Assembly (NCBI GenBank): GCA_900542035.1
Contig: UQMJ01000003.1
Coordinates: forward strand, 62,001-126,000
DNA length: 64,000 bases
Source of the DNA: an uncultured Clostridium sp.
GTDB lineage: Bacteria; Bacillota; Clostridia; Lachnospirales; Lachnospiraceae
Reading direction: 5' to 3'
The translations under genes were made by a program, and so were the position numbers. The notes under the pieces were generated by a model. That model did no database searches, was not told the DNA's origin, and was given only the letters and a program-made list of their open reading frames with translations. Shown one piece after another: positions 1-8,439 of the stretch (position 1 is its first letter; every line of letters begins with the position of its first letter).

Positions 1-894
1 AATAACTGGTCTTCTTCTATACTTATGTTCCAATAAATCCGCATAAAGCTTAGCCTGCTGTCTTCCCTTTGAAACATCTACACAGGTTCTCTTGGCTTCA
101 ATAACCGCCAATGGACGGTGCATATCATCATAAAGGACATAATCTGCAAAACCGACCCCTGATTTATTGGGCATTCCGGAAAGCTCTACTTCATTCATCC
201 AGTCTTTTCCTTCCGTCCAGCCTGCGTCCATCAGCATAGAATCAATATAGAGTTTTCTGGTTTTATATTCTGACAGGTCAAGAGGCTTTGGAACATAGGT
301 CTGCTGCTGTTCCTGTCTGCGGGTAGATAATTCTTCCTTCAATGAGGCATTTTCTACCATTAATTTCTTCAAATCAACTTCCTGCTTTGCAGACTTTTCC
401 TGCTCTTTTGCTAATTCTGCTTTTACAACATTGACTGCTTCTTTTGATTCTTTTGCTTTCTCAATTCGAGAAGTAATCATTGTTTTATCAAAAGAGCGTT
501 CTTCATACTGTTCCGAATAACAGTAGGCGACAAAATCCAGATATATAAACAGATTTTCAAGGCAAAGCATCGCCTCGTCTCGTCCTAATTTTTTGTTACT
601 GTGAGCCACATTGTTTCCGCATCTTCTGATGTAATCCATGCGTTTCCACAAATCCGGCCCCACAATATCCCGATATTCCTCTGTATTCATAAGACTCTGA
701 AGGTTGTCCTGATACGGCATTTCGAGAGCCGAATCCACAGAATACATCCATTTTATCGCAAATTCCATGGCTCGGCGGCTATTGATAATACTGGCCTCTG
801 GATCCATAAGAATAATCTTCTCTGCGGATATGGCCACATCTGCAAATCTGGAAAACTTTGAATCCCTCTTTAAGTAGTCAAAATTTGTTATCAT
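1..894 (-). CDS. hsdR: Type I restriction enzyme subunit R, N-terminal part (cut by window edge)
   Basis: The reading frame is open for 298 codons from an ATG at 894 to the left edge, so only the N-terminal part is seen. HsdR is the translocating and cleaving subunit of a type I restriction-modification complex. Residues about 1-130 look like the DUF4145 helical domain often found at the start of HsdR, with RRCGNNVAH near residues 93-101. A charged coiled stretch follows. A PD-(D/E)xK nuclease core is visible as FADYVLYDD near residue 250 and VIEAKRT near 264. The motor domains would lie outside the window. A strong GGGGAGG site sits about 8 bases before the ATG. An in-frame ATG at 924 lies inside hsdS2 and is less likely as the start. 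It is the last gene of the hsdM-hsdS-hsdR order. Confidence 0.88.
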   Translation of the reverse strand, partial: MITNFDYLKRDSKFSRFADVAISAEKIILMDPEASIINSRRAMEFAIKWMYSVDSALEMPYQDNLQSLMNTEEYRDIVGPDLWKRMDYIRRCGNNVAHSNKKLGRDEAMLCLENLFIYLDFVAYCYSEQYEERSFDKTMITSRIEKAKESKEAVNVVKAELAKEQEKSAKQEVDLKKLMVENASLKEELSTRRQEQQQTYVPKPLDLSEYKTRKLYIDSMLMDAGWTEGKDWMNEVELSGMPNKSGVGFADYVLYDDMHRPLAVIEAKRTCVDVSKGRQQAKLYADLLEHKYRRRPVI

Positions 895-907
895 AGGAAC
901 CCTCCCC

Positions 908-2050
908 CTAAATAGTTCTTTCATAACCGTATCTTTTGTGACTTTTATTATGCAATTTTGATTTGTTAGTTTGTTTGACAAAAGCTGCAAACTGTTCTTG
1001 TAGTACAATTGGTGGAAATGGAAAAGCCATTTCTGCTAACTGTCTTTTGCTGAGTATTCCTTTTAACGCCATGTTAATGGTGCTATGTATTGCGGGCTTC
1101 GATAGAAGCATAAGCCAGTACAGATACAATACTTTATCCTGTTTTGGAACGATGGCATTAATTTGCTGGTTAAAAGCAACACGCCGATCAGTTACCGCTA
1201 CATTACCTATACAGTTAATGCTACCCGCAATACATGTCATAAGCAGACTGCCCGCTTCCACAAAACGGCACTTTTTAAAACCAATTTCAGATAAGCATTC
1301 CTGTGCTTTGGTAATGAATGTAGATGGTGTATTGATGTTATCCGACTTAATCCATTCAATATATTCACCGTAATTCTCTGGCTCTGATCGAGAAGGTGTA
1401 TTTCCTGTAACTATTTCACATCTTTTTCCAAGAGGTACAATCTCCCAATCATTCGGATTACTGATTGGATCACCAAAGAGTTCGATAAATCGAGCTTTAA
1501 TAAGATCGTCTAAAGCAGATAATTCATCGTTTCTCATTTTAATTAAATTTTGAAGTTTATCCAGAACCTTAACTATCTGATCTTGTTCAGAAAGAGAAGG
1601 AACCTCTATTTTAATTTGCTTTAAATCTTTAACTGCAAAACTTGCTTGATTAACAGACTTCTTAGTAATATTACCAACTTTACTCCTAAATGAATGTCCA
1701 TAGAAACAATATCTTGCATACGCAGGATTTATAACATCACGTCTAGCTTTAAGTCGCAATAAATTCATACCATGAATTATGGTTTCATCAGCTTCTTTAA
1801 CATACAATACTGTTCTTCCAAGATACTGAACACTATTGATATGGGACATAAGTAAATCACCATCTTCAAGAACATACGATTCATACTTTGAAATATCAGT
1901 TATCCCTGCATAACCCATTCTATCTCTATTAAATTTATCATTCGCAGTTGTCTCTATCCTTGTTATAGGAAAACCGCCGTCGACATCTCCCTGTTTTATA
2001 TTTGCCCCATTCTGTATTTGAAAGAAGCATTCATCTATAGTTTTTATCAT
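908..2050 (-). CDS. hsdS: Type I restriction specificity subunit, second copy (HsdS2)
   Basis: This 380-residue protein would direct the HsdM/HsdR complex to its DNA target. Type I S subunits have two target-recognition domains, each followed by a conserved helix. Residues 1 to about 190 are identical to HsdS1 (4035-5198), because the gene begins inside a 597-bp direct repeat. The second recognition domain (about 200-340) is unrelated to that of HsdS1. The tail after KQTNKSK is short and does not match the usual conserved end seen in HsdS1 (SLMQEYFG), so the C-terminal helix may be damaged. It lies 31 bases after the recombinase stop and 13 bases before hsdR, so it can be co-transcribed with both. 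It could be the expressed allele or a partly broken spare. Confidence 0.88.
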   Translation of the reverse strand: MIKTIDECFFQIQNGANIKQGDVDGGFPITRIETTANDKFNRDRMGYAGITDISKYESYVLEDGDLLMSHINSVQYLGRTVLYVKEADETIIHGMNLLRLKARRDVINPAYARYCFYGHSFRSKVGNITKKSVNQASFAVKDLKQIKIEVPSLSEQDQIVKVLDKLQNLIKMRNDELSALDDLIKARFIELFGDPISNPNDWEIVPLGKRCEIVTGNTPSRSEPENYGEYIEWIKSDNINTPSTFITKAQECLSEIGFKKCRFVEAGSLLMTCIAGSINCIGNVAVTDRRVAFNQQINAIVPKQDKVLYLYWLMLLSKPAIHSTINMALKGILSKRQLAEMAFPFPPIVLQEQFAAFVKQTNKSKLHNKSHKRYGYERTI

Positions 2051-2078
2051 TTACTTTATCCCTCACAAATCCGAATTG
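1482..2078. repeat. 597-bp direct repeat, copy A (5' half of hsdS2)
   Basis: Reading this stretch against 4630-5226 base by base I found no difference over 597 positions (constant offset 3148). The repeat starts 28 bases before the hsdS ATG, so the ribosome binding site is included, and ends just inside the start of the second recognition domain. The flanks differ abruptly. Both copies have the same orientation. Lack of any drift suggests recent duplication or gene conversion. Confidence 0.92.
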
Positions 2079-2081
2079 ATC

Positions 2082-3050
2082 TTAGGCAATGTATTTTTGA
2101 TGGGATGTTTTTACATTTGTCTGGTTTACAATGGCATATTGCATGGTGGTATCTATTTGAGAATGGCCTAGTATCTTCTGTACTTGTTCAATGGGCATCC
2201 CTTTATCAATAGCCCTTGTTGCCATTGTCCTACGGAATTTATGGGGATGAATTTTTTCCATATTCAGTTTTCTGCCCAGTGTGCGGATACGAATTTCTAC
2301 TCCGCTAATTTTCAAGCGATCATGTGGTGCATCTAATGTCACAAAAAGCGCCGGATTATCGTCATTTCTTTTCTTTAAATAATTTTGTAGATGAAGCTTG
2401 GCCTTGGCATCAAAATATACTTTTCGTTCTTTGTCTCCTTTTCCAAAGACAATACATTCTCTGGCTTCAAAATCCACATCGGAAATGTTTAAATTTACCA
2501 GTTCACCTACGCGTATTCCCGTAGAATACAACAAATCAATCATAGCCAAGTCTCTGGGGCATTTGCAATTATCTCTAAGCAATTCAATGGCTTCATCAGA
2601 AATTATTTCTTTCACAGGCTGTTTCGTTTTTATTTTATGAATACGTCGCATCGGACTTTTCAATATATAATCTTCTTCCTCCAGCCAGGAGAAAAAACTG
2701 GAAATATTTCGTCGAATATTATCAACCGTAACTTTACTGCAATTATTAATTTTCTGATAATCAACCAGATATTTTCTGATTTCTTCTGTAGAAATCTTTC
2801 GTATAGGCTGTTCTATCTTTTGAAGCATCTGCTCCACCGTAGCACTATAGTATTGAATCGTCCTAACGGAACATCCTTCAATCTTTTTTGCATCTAAAAA
2901 CAACTGCAGATATTCCTTATTTGAAGTCTCTTCTTTCGGCATCGTATTTTCTGAAAACGTCTGCAACAGAACTTCCTGCAGTTTTTTCATCTGTGAAACG
3001 TTTAAATAATCTGCCATTTCATTAATAATCCGTACAATTTTTTCTTCCAT
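2082..3050 (-). CDS. Tyrosine recombinase (XerC/D-like) inside the RM locus
   Basis: This 322-residue site-specific recombinase has an N-terminal SAM-like DNA-binding domain (about 45-130) and a catalytic domain. The catalytic set is visible: Arg in STGIRVGELVNL (about 178), HPHKFRR (about 268-274), LGHSQIDTTMQYA with the His and the nucleophilic Tyr near 304. It is therefore probably active. It sits between the DUF3991-like pair's operon partner DUF3791 and hsdS2, in the same direction. Recombinases of this class next to hsdS genes are known to shuffle recognition domains in other bacteria, usually by inversion. Here the hsdS copies are in direct orientation, so the natural outcome would be excision or allele exchange; that role is inferred. 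Its stop is only 3 bases from the edge of the hsdS repeat. Confidence 0.9.
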   Translation of the reverse strand: MEEKIVRIINEMADYLNVSQMKKLQEVLLQTFSENTMPKEETSNKEYLQLFLDAKKIEGCSVRTIQYYSATVEQMLQKIEQPIRKISTEEIRKYLVDYQKINNCSKVTVDNIRRNISSFFSWLEEEDYILKSPMRRIHKIKTKQPVKEIISDEAIELLRDNCKCPRDLAMIDLLYSTGIRVGELVNLNISDVDFEARECIVFGKGDKERKVYFDAKAKLHLQNYLKKRNDDNPALFVTLDAPHDRLKISGVEIRIRTLGRKLNMEKIHPHKFRRTMATRAIDKGMPIEQVQKILGHSQIDTTMQYAIVNQTNVKTSHQKYIA

Positions 3051-3096
3051 GTTGATATTTTCTCCTTATCATACCAACATCCTGCACCCAAAATCA

Positions 3097-3558
3097 TTAA
3101 ATCACTTTATTTTCCAAATAACACTCCAACAAATACGATGGATTTTCATAATACATACTGCTGTTGTAATCGTCAATTTTACTGCTAATAAAGGAATTAT
3201 AAACTTTCAATAATGCCTCAATAACGCCTATCTTTTCATATTCTGCTACAGATTTAATCAATCTTTTATATACTTTTCCAATGTCCCAATGCGTTGGAAT
3301 CGCATATTCACACTCTGCCACATTATCAAATCTTCCTGTTTTAATGTCTGCTTCTTTGATAAAATCATCACTCACCCGATCGATGTTATCACTATGGTAA
3401 ATATCTGCTAAATCATAAATTTTGGCAAGCTTCTGTTCCCCTAATGCATTAACAACCGCTGTTCTTGTATTTTTTGTCTTTCTCGCTATATAATCAATCA
3501 GACTGCAGGTAAAAAACAAATCATTATCTTTTGCTGATTCTCTCCCTACATTTTCCAT
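3097..3558 (-). CDS. DUF3791-like protein, possible partner of the DUF3990 protein
   Basis: A 153-residue soluble protein without signal peptide or membrane segment. I recognise the N-terminal half (about 12-70) as resembling DUF3791, a small family usually found directly beside DUF3990 genes; the C-terminal half is not familiar to me. Its ATG overlaps the stop of the upstream DUF3990 gene (TAATG) and a GAGGAGG site lies within that gene's end, so the two are translationally coupled. Such tight coupling is typical of toxin-antitoxin pairs, which makes an antitoxin or accessory role plausible. Function is not established from sequence. Confidence 0.6.
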   Translation of the reverse strand: MENVGRESAKDNDLFFTCSLIDYIARKTKNTRTAVVNALGEQKLAKIYDLADIYHSDNIDRVSDDFIKEADIKTGRFDNVAECEYAIPTHWDIGKVYKRLIKSVAEYEKIGVIEALLKVYNSFISSKIDDYNSSMYYENPSYLLECYLENKVI

Positions 3559-4019
3559 TACAAAACCTCCTCAAATCCCCTGTATTCCAGGCATTTTAGT
3601 GCTTCCTTTGTACAGAAATTAATTTGATGTGTTGGGTATTTGAATTTTGCCAATACCCAGAACTGCTCTCTTGTAATGCTTCCATCCATGTAATCAGATA
3701 CATAATTATAAATTTGGTCATCTGCCATTGCCCCAATTACAATATCATACGAGTGTTTCTTGCCACTTCTGCAATTAATAATAAAATCCAGCCATTCATC
3801 CGTCATTTCTTTAAATTCTTTTATTTGCAAATCAGAATTCAAACGCACATCATAAATAGACACAATTTTTGTATCATATCGTTTTGCCCACCGCTGTGCC
3901 TGTTCTTTTATAATTGTGCAGTAAAATCCAGTTCCAAAGTCCTTTGTATTTCTTCCAATACGAATTTCAGGCTCTTCAACTGGCATATAACCGCCATGAT
4001 ATACTGTCATTTTTGCCAC
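3558..4019 (-). CDS. DUF3990 protein, possible ADP-ribosyltransferase-fold toxin
   Basis: A 153-residue protein starting with GTG at 4019 or ATG at 4010; a GGTAG site fits either. The N-terminus shows YHGG (about 8-11) and DFGTGFYCT (about 27-35), the pattern of DUF3990. As I recall, that family belongs to the ADP-ribosyltransferase-like fold, in which these two motifs line the NAD pocket. It is coupled by TAATG to the DUF3791 gene and lies 15 bases after hsdS1, so the pair sits within the RM operon. By inference it may be a toxin released when the locus or its partner is lost. I have no direct evidence of activity, and the catalytic Glu is not assigned. Confidence 0.62.
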   Translation of the reverse strand: MAKMTVYHGGYMPVEEPEIRIGRNTKDFGTGFYCTIIKEQAQRWAKRYDTKIVSIYDVRLNSDLQIKEFKEMTDEWLDFIINCRSGKKHSYDIVIGAMADDQIYNYVSDYMDGSITREQFWVLAKFKYPTHQINFCTKEALKCLEYRGFEEVL

Positions 4020-4034
4020 TTAGCATCTACCTTT

Positions 4035-5198
4035 CTATCCAAAATATTCCTGCATTAAACTATCAAATAATAATTGTGTCTGATCCAATGCCTTCTGAAC
4101 AGCAACTTTTGATTTGTCGACTTGGGCGACGAAGGCAGCGAACTCATCTTGTTTCCTTTTTTCTGGCACTATTACCTTTAATTCACTAAGAATTTTCAAG
4201 TTGATATTCTTCTGAGCAGACTCAGGAGCCTGTGATTCCAGAATTGCTTGAAAGAAAGAAAACCAATAATGAATAAAAACATTATTTGTTCTCTCATTTG
4301 CAGTAAATCCAACCACACTATCAGGAAAACAAGCATCAAATTCCAGTATAGCCGTCTTAGCAATATTGGCAGCAATCGTAATACAAAGCGTCCCCTTATC
4401 CCACATTTTACTCTGCTTTAATCCAAGTTCCGAATACGTGTTACAATAAGATGTAATATATAATCCAGCATTTGCGACATCCCCCGTCTGAATCAACGGG
4501 TATTTGCCACCCAACAACTTAATATCATTTCTTGGCCTATGTTTAGATACTCCTCGACCAAATTTTCCCAAGTCAGGTAATGTAGCCTCTGGTAAACCGT
4601 AAGAATTCGAAACCGGATTTCCAAACATCTCGATAAATCGAGCTTTAATAAGATCGTCTAAAGCAGATAATTCATCGTTTCTCATTTTAATTAAATTTTG
4701 AAGTTTATCCAGAACCTTAACTATCTGATCTTGTTCAGAAAGAGAAGGAACCTCTATTTTAATTTGCTTTAAATCTTTAACTGCAAAACTTGCTTGATTA
4801 ACAGACTTCTTAGTAATATTACCAACTTTACTCCTAAATGAATGTCCATAGAAACAATATCTTGCATACGCAGGATTTATAACATCACGTCTAGCTTTAA
4901 GTCGCAATAAATTCATACCATGAATTATGGTTTCATCAGCTTCTTTAACATACAATACTGTTCTTCCAAGATACTGAACACTATTGATATGGGACATAAG
5001 TAAATCACCATCTTCAAGAACATACGATTCATACTTTGAAATATCAGTTATCCCTGCATAACCCATTCTATCTCTATTAAATTTATCATTCGCAGTTGTC
5101 TCTATCCTTGTTATAGGAAAACCGCCGTCGACATCTCCCTGTTTTATATTTGCCCCATTCTGTATTTGAAAGAAGCATTCATCTATAGTTTTTATCAT
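4035..5198 (-). CDS. hsdS: Type I restriction specificity subunit, first copy (HsdS1)
   Basis: This 387-residue HsdS is directly downstream of hsdM. Residues 1 to about 190 (first recognition domain and central helix, ending KARFIEMFG) are identical to HsdS2. The second recognition domain (about 200-350) is different. The C-terminus has the usual end, KALDQTQLLFDSLMQEYFG, so the protein looks intact. The start is supported by GAGGGATAAAGTAA just before the ATG, a leader shared with hsdS2 because it lies in the repeat. Its position next to hsdM suggests it is the primary allele. Exchange of the 3' halves through the repeat would change the half-site read by domain 2 and leave that of domain 1 unchanged. 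Confidence 0.92.
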   Translation of the reverse strand: MIKTIDECFFQIQNGANIKQGDVDGGFPITRIETTANDKFNRDRMGYAGITDISKYESYVLEDGDLLMSHINSVQYLGRTVLYVKEADETIIHGMNLLRLKARRDVINPAYARYCFYGHSFRSKVGNITKKSVNQASFAVKDLKQIKIEVPSLSEQDQIVKVLDKLQNLIKMRNDELSALDDLIKARFIEMFGNPVSNSYGLPEATLPDLGKFGRGVSKHRPRNDIKLLGGKYPLIQTGDVANAGLYITSYCNTYSELGLKQSKMWDKGTLCITIAANIAKTAILEFDACFPDSVVGFTANERTNNVFIHYWFSFFQAILESQAPESAQKNINLKILSELKVIVPEKRKQDEFAAFVAQVDKSKVAVQKALDQTQLLFDSLMQEYFG

Positions 5199-5226
5199 TT
5201 ACTTTATCCCTCACAAATCCGAATTG
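4630..5226. repeat. 597-bp direct repeat, copy B (5' half of hsdS1)
   Basis: Partner of 1482-2078, in the same orientation and with no difference seen. Recombination between the copies would delete or release as a circle 3148 bp carrying one second recognition domain, the DUF3990/DUF3791 pair and the recombinase gene, and leave a single hybrid hsdS joined to hsdR. Confidence 0.92.
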
Positions 5227-5310
5227 TTTGATACTGCTCATGCCAGTTATAACTGTTCCACTGGTCGCGGCGCACTTACTCTGGCACTTTTTTAACCAAA
5301 ATCTTCTATA

Positions 5311-6813
5311 CTATAAGTTTAACAGTCGCTCCAGCTCTTCCATTTCCGCTCCAATCTCCATCTCGATTTCACGGATATTGGCCATAATTTCAACTGTTGG
5401 CGGATATTCAACCGCTACATATTCGATTTCTTTGTATTTATTAATGCTGAGATCGTAATCATTGTCAACAATGTCCTTCTTCGGCACCATAAATGATTTA
5501 TCCGTACGTTTTCTTTCTGCTTCTTTATCCAGATTTCGGAATCTTTCAATAATATCCGGAATATCATTTTCTGCAGTTGGAGTCCGCTTATCGTCCAGAC
5601 TAAATCCATCTGCCGTCATATCATAAAACCAGACATGATCCGTTCCGCCATGCTCTGTTTTTGTGAAAATCAAAATCGCTGTCGATACTCCCGCATAAGG
5701 TTTAAACACACCGGAAGGCATGGAAATTACTGCCTCTAATCTCTGATTCTCGACAATTTCTTTTCTGATGTCTTTATGTGCCTTGGATGAACCGAACAGT
5801 ACACCATCAGGCACGATGCAGGCACATCTTCCGCCTATCTTTAACATACGGACAAATAACGCCAGAAATAGTAATTCTGTCTTTTTGGTCTTACAAACTT
5901 TCAGCAAATCACCGGATACAGACTCTGCGTCAAGACTTCCCTTAAACGGCGGATTTGCAAGGATTAATGAATACTTGTCCTTATCCGGATTCTGGTCAGA
6001 CAAACTGTCTCTATATTCGATAAATGGATTGTCGATTCCATGGGTCATCATATTCATTGCCCCAATACGAAGCATGGTTCTGTCCATGTCATATCCATGA
6101 AACATATGATTCATATAATGATCTTTCTTCTGCTTATCGAAGAAAATTTCTTCTTTCTTCTTTTCTTTTAAATATTCTCCTGCTGCAACCAAAAATCCAG
6201 ATGTTCCGCAGGCCGGATCGCAAATTACCTCATCGCTGGAAGGATCCATTATTTCTACCATCATGCGGATAATGTGTCTGGGAGTGCGAAACTGACCATT
6301 TCGTCCCGACTGTGCAATCTTGGACAAAAGATACTCGTACACATCTCCCCGTACATCTGCAGTCTGGATTTCATTCATCATCTGATAGATTTCATCTATG
6401 GAATCCACTACTTTTGACAACACAAGGGGTGTCGGCAATTTAAAAATCGCATCATCCATATATTTGGAATAAGCACTATTCTTGTCACTATGTAATGTTT
6501 TTATAAATGGAAATACCCATTCCTGTATAACAGAATACATTCTATCGGCTGGAAAATCGTGAAAGACAGACCATTTAAGCTGGGAACCGTCAATGGTTCT
6601 TTCTCCAATTTTCACCTCATCTGCAAAAACACTCTGATAGGGAAGTCCAAGCATTGCGCTTTCTTTTGCTCTTGTATTATCCGAATCATCTAAATCATGG
6701 ATAAACATCAGATAGGTAATCTGCTCAATTACTTCAAGAGGATTTACCAACCCTCCGGAAGCAAAAATATCCCATAAACTATCAATTTTATTTTTTAATT
6801 CGCCAGTAATCAT
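5311..6813 (-). CDS. hsdM: Type I DNA adenine methyltransferase subunit M
   Basis: HsdM methylates adenine in the target sequence chosen by HsdS and protects the host. The protein of 500 residues has the N-terminal helical HsdM domain (about 1-130) and an N6-adenine methylase core. The S-adenosylmethionine motif DPACGTSGF is near residue 200 and the catalytic NPPF motif is near 287. I place the start at 6813 (MITGELK) because GGAGG lies six bases before it; an ATG at 6825 is in frame but poorly spaced. The gene opens the RM operon. Its 112-base gap to hsdS1 carries the edge of the hsdS repeat and no clear terminator. Confidence 0.95.
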   Translation of the reverse strand: MITGELKNKIDSLWDIFASGGLVNPLEVIEQITYLMFIHDLDDSDNTRAKESAMLGLPYQSVFADEVKIGERTIDGSQLKWSVFHDFPADRMYSVIQEWVFPFIKTLHSDKNSAYSKYMDDAIFKLPTPLVLSKVVDSIDEIYQMMNEIQTADVRGDVYEYLLSKIAQSGRNGQFRTPRHIIRMMVEIMDPSSDEVICDPACGTSGFLVAAGEYLKEKKKEEIFFDKQKKDHYMNHMFHGYDMDRTMLRIGAMNMMTHGIDNPFIEYRDSLSDQNPDKDKYSLILANPPFKGSLDAESVSGDLLKVCKTKKTELLFLALFVRMLKIGGRCACIVPDGVLFGSSKAHKDIRKEIVENQRLEAVISMPSGVFKPYAGVSTAILIFTKTEHGGTDHVWFYDMTADGFSLDDKRTPTAENDIPDIIERFRNLDKEAERKRTDKSFMVPKKDIVDNDYDLSINKYKEIEYVAVEYPPTVEIMANIREIEMEIGAEMEELERLLNL

Positions 6814-6952
6814 TGAATCCTCCATTTTTTATACTCTTTCTCCATTTCCATACCGTAAGTATAACACGAACCACCCCTGTTGGCTACCGGAACCCACCTG
6901 GAAACCTATCAAAGACCTGCCTCTGGCAGCTTTTCCGAATGCCTGGCAACGG

Positions 6953-6999
6953 CAAAAAGCCAGCCCAGACAGCATCTAATCTTGCTGCCCAGACTGGCT
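6953..6999 (-). terminator. Rho-independent terminator after the DUF1540 gene
   Basis: Read on the minus strand, AGCCAGTCTGGGCAGCA pairs with TGCTGTCTGGGCTGGCT (17 positions, several G-U pairs), followed by TTTTT. It separates the upstream housekeeping genes from the RM operon, which must therefore start from its own promoter in 6820-6950. Confidence 0.8.
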
Positions 7000-7037
7000 T
7001 CTTATTTGCAACCTTGTCACTTCTTATTTTATGAATC

Positions 7038-7352
7038 TCATCTGGCCTTAAAGCTGGTGCACTCGGTCTGGCTGGCGCTGCTTGCCTTGCCGCCGCCGAT
7101 TCCGATGTGCTCTGCCGCGCAGCGGTGTCCTTCATTGAATACACAATTTACTGCTTCGCAGTTGACTTCCAGACGGGTTTCCGGTGTCTTAAACAGGTTT
7201 TTAAAAGAATCTCCTGTATTTTCATCAAAACTTCCGCAGCAGGTATCGCACTTGTCTTTGGCTGTCTGACCCTCGACTACGATTCCCTGTTTACAGCAGC
7301 AGTTTTCTGCATTGTGAATGCAGCTGGTTACATTACAATCTAACTTTGTCAT
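7038..7352 (-). CDS. DUF1540 cysteine-rich protein
   Basis: A 104-residue protein made of two Cys-rich units, about residues 4-45 (DCNVTSCIHN...CCC) and 62-100 (VNCEAVNCVFN...CAA). This is the DUF1540 pattern, common in Clostridia; the Cys spacing suggests metal binding, but the function is unknown. It is cytosolic by appearance. The start has a strong AAAGGAGG site. It lies 55 bases after the acyltransferase gene and is followed by a clear terminator, so it ends a transcription unit. Confidence 0.85.
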   Translation of the reverse strand: MTKLDCNVTSCIHNAENCCCKQGIVVEGQTAKDKCDTCCGSFDENTGDSFKNLFKTPETRLEVNCEAVNCVFNEGHRCAAEHIGIGGGKASSASQTECTSFKAR

Positions 7353-7407
7353 TCTGGTTTCCTCCTTTACCCTTACGTTTGTTTGGGGTTGACAAAGTTA
7401 GTATGTC

Positions 7408-8439
7408 TTAAAAAAATGATTTTATGTACGCCTCGATTTTATAAATTGCAATGGTCCAAATCCAGGTCAGGGCAAAGGTCATCAAAAGCATGGTAAAAAT
7501 TTCCCTGGTGCTTGGCGCAGTTCCTGCAAAGTGTCCGGTAATTGCCTGGGCAGCTACATGGTGAGTCAGAAATACGCCATAGCTTACGGCCGCCAGACGG
7601 CTGATGCCGCATTTTAGCGCCCTGTTTTTTTCCAGCCAGACAGAAGCTCCCATCCAGAACAGGTAAAAAATCACGCTGAAAATCAAAAAAGACACTTCTC
7701 TTCCAAACTGTCCCACTCCGTTTGTCATGGGCACAAATATCCAGAGAACCACGCCTGCCGCGCTGACGGCCCAGATATAAAAAAGCGCGTTTGGTTTCTG
7801 TTTTGAAATCTTCTGGCGGGATTCTTCCAGCCAGGCTCCCAGTACAAAATAAAAAATTCCGGTAATAGGGTTCTGCTTAATTTCCATAGGAAACGGATTG
7901 GCTGAAAACAGCCACAATGCAGCAAGCAGGGAGACTGCCAGAAGAATGTGCCGGTTTTTCTGATAGCATATCCGGATTAGCGGAAACAATGCGTACAGAA
8001 TAATAATGCTTCCTAAAAACCATTCTCCTACCATATAAAACGTAGGAACCAGATGGGCCAGCCACCCGTCCATCCCGATAACAGACCAGAAAATGGCCTT
8101 TGTCGGGATCATCCGGTACACTTCCTTTAGCTGCCAGAACACCCAGAAAAAGGCCATGACATAGGCGATCCAGAACAGAGGATAGATGCTGAAAAACCGT
8201 TTTTTATAAAATTGTTTTAAATTCAGTTTTCCCTCATTCTGATACCGGTACATAAGGGCAGCTCCGGAAACCATGAAAAAACAGTAAACTGCAATCATGC
8301 CGAAGCTGCCATTGGCGAAGGAATGAAAGTAATCTACCGGCTGGGAAATCGCCAGCGGAAAATGGTAGACTACAATCATCACTGCGCAGACTGCCCGAAT
8401 CACATCCAGGTAAAACAGTCTTTTTTGTTTCATATTCAT
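7408..8439 (-). CDS. Acyltransferase family 3 membrane protein
   Basis: A 343-residue integral membrane protein with about ten hydrophobic segments. The N-terminus (LDVIRAVCAVMIVVYHF) is the start of the acyltransferase-3 family; the conserved His is in VVYHF near residue 25. Members transfer acetyl or other acyl groups to surface sugars, peptidoglycan or antibiotics. The substrate cannot be told from the sequence. The ATG overlaps the stop of thrS (TAATG), so it is translated from the thrS message and falls under the T-box, an odd pairing for a surface-modifying enzyme. Confidence 0.88.
   Translation of the reverse strand: MNMKQKRLFYLDVIRAVCAVMIVVYHFPLAISQPVDYFHSFANGSFGMIAVYCFFMVSGAALMYRYQNEGKLNLKQFYKKRFFSIYPLFWIAYVMAFFWVFWQLKEVYRMIPTKAIFWSVIGMDGWLAHLVPTFYMVGEWFLGSIIILYALFPLIRICYQKNRHILLAVSLLAALWLFSANPFPMEIKQNPITGIFYFVLGAWLEESRQKISKQKPNALFYIWAVSAAGVVLWIFVPMTNGVGQFGREVSFLIFSVIFYLFWMGASVWLEKNRALKCGISRLAAVSYGVFLTHHVAAQAITGHFAGTAPSTREIFTMLLMTFALTWIWTIAIYKIEAYIKSFF

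Noticed and set aside
601..630. Rx6H-like motif in HsdR as a HEPN toxin
   Set aside because: RRCGNNVAH belongs to the DUF4145 domain commonly found at the HsdR N-terminus; it has no sign of being a separate toxin.
1482..5226. Inversion-type phase variation of hsdS
   Set aside because: Both hsdS copies and the shared 597 bases are in the same orientation; I found no inverted copy in the window, so a simple invertible element does not fit.
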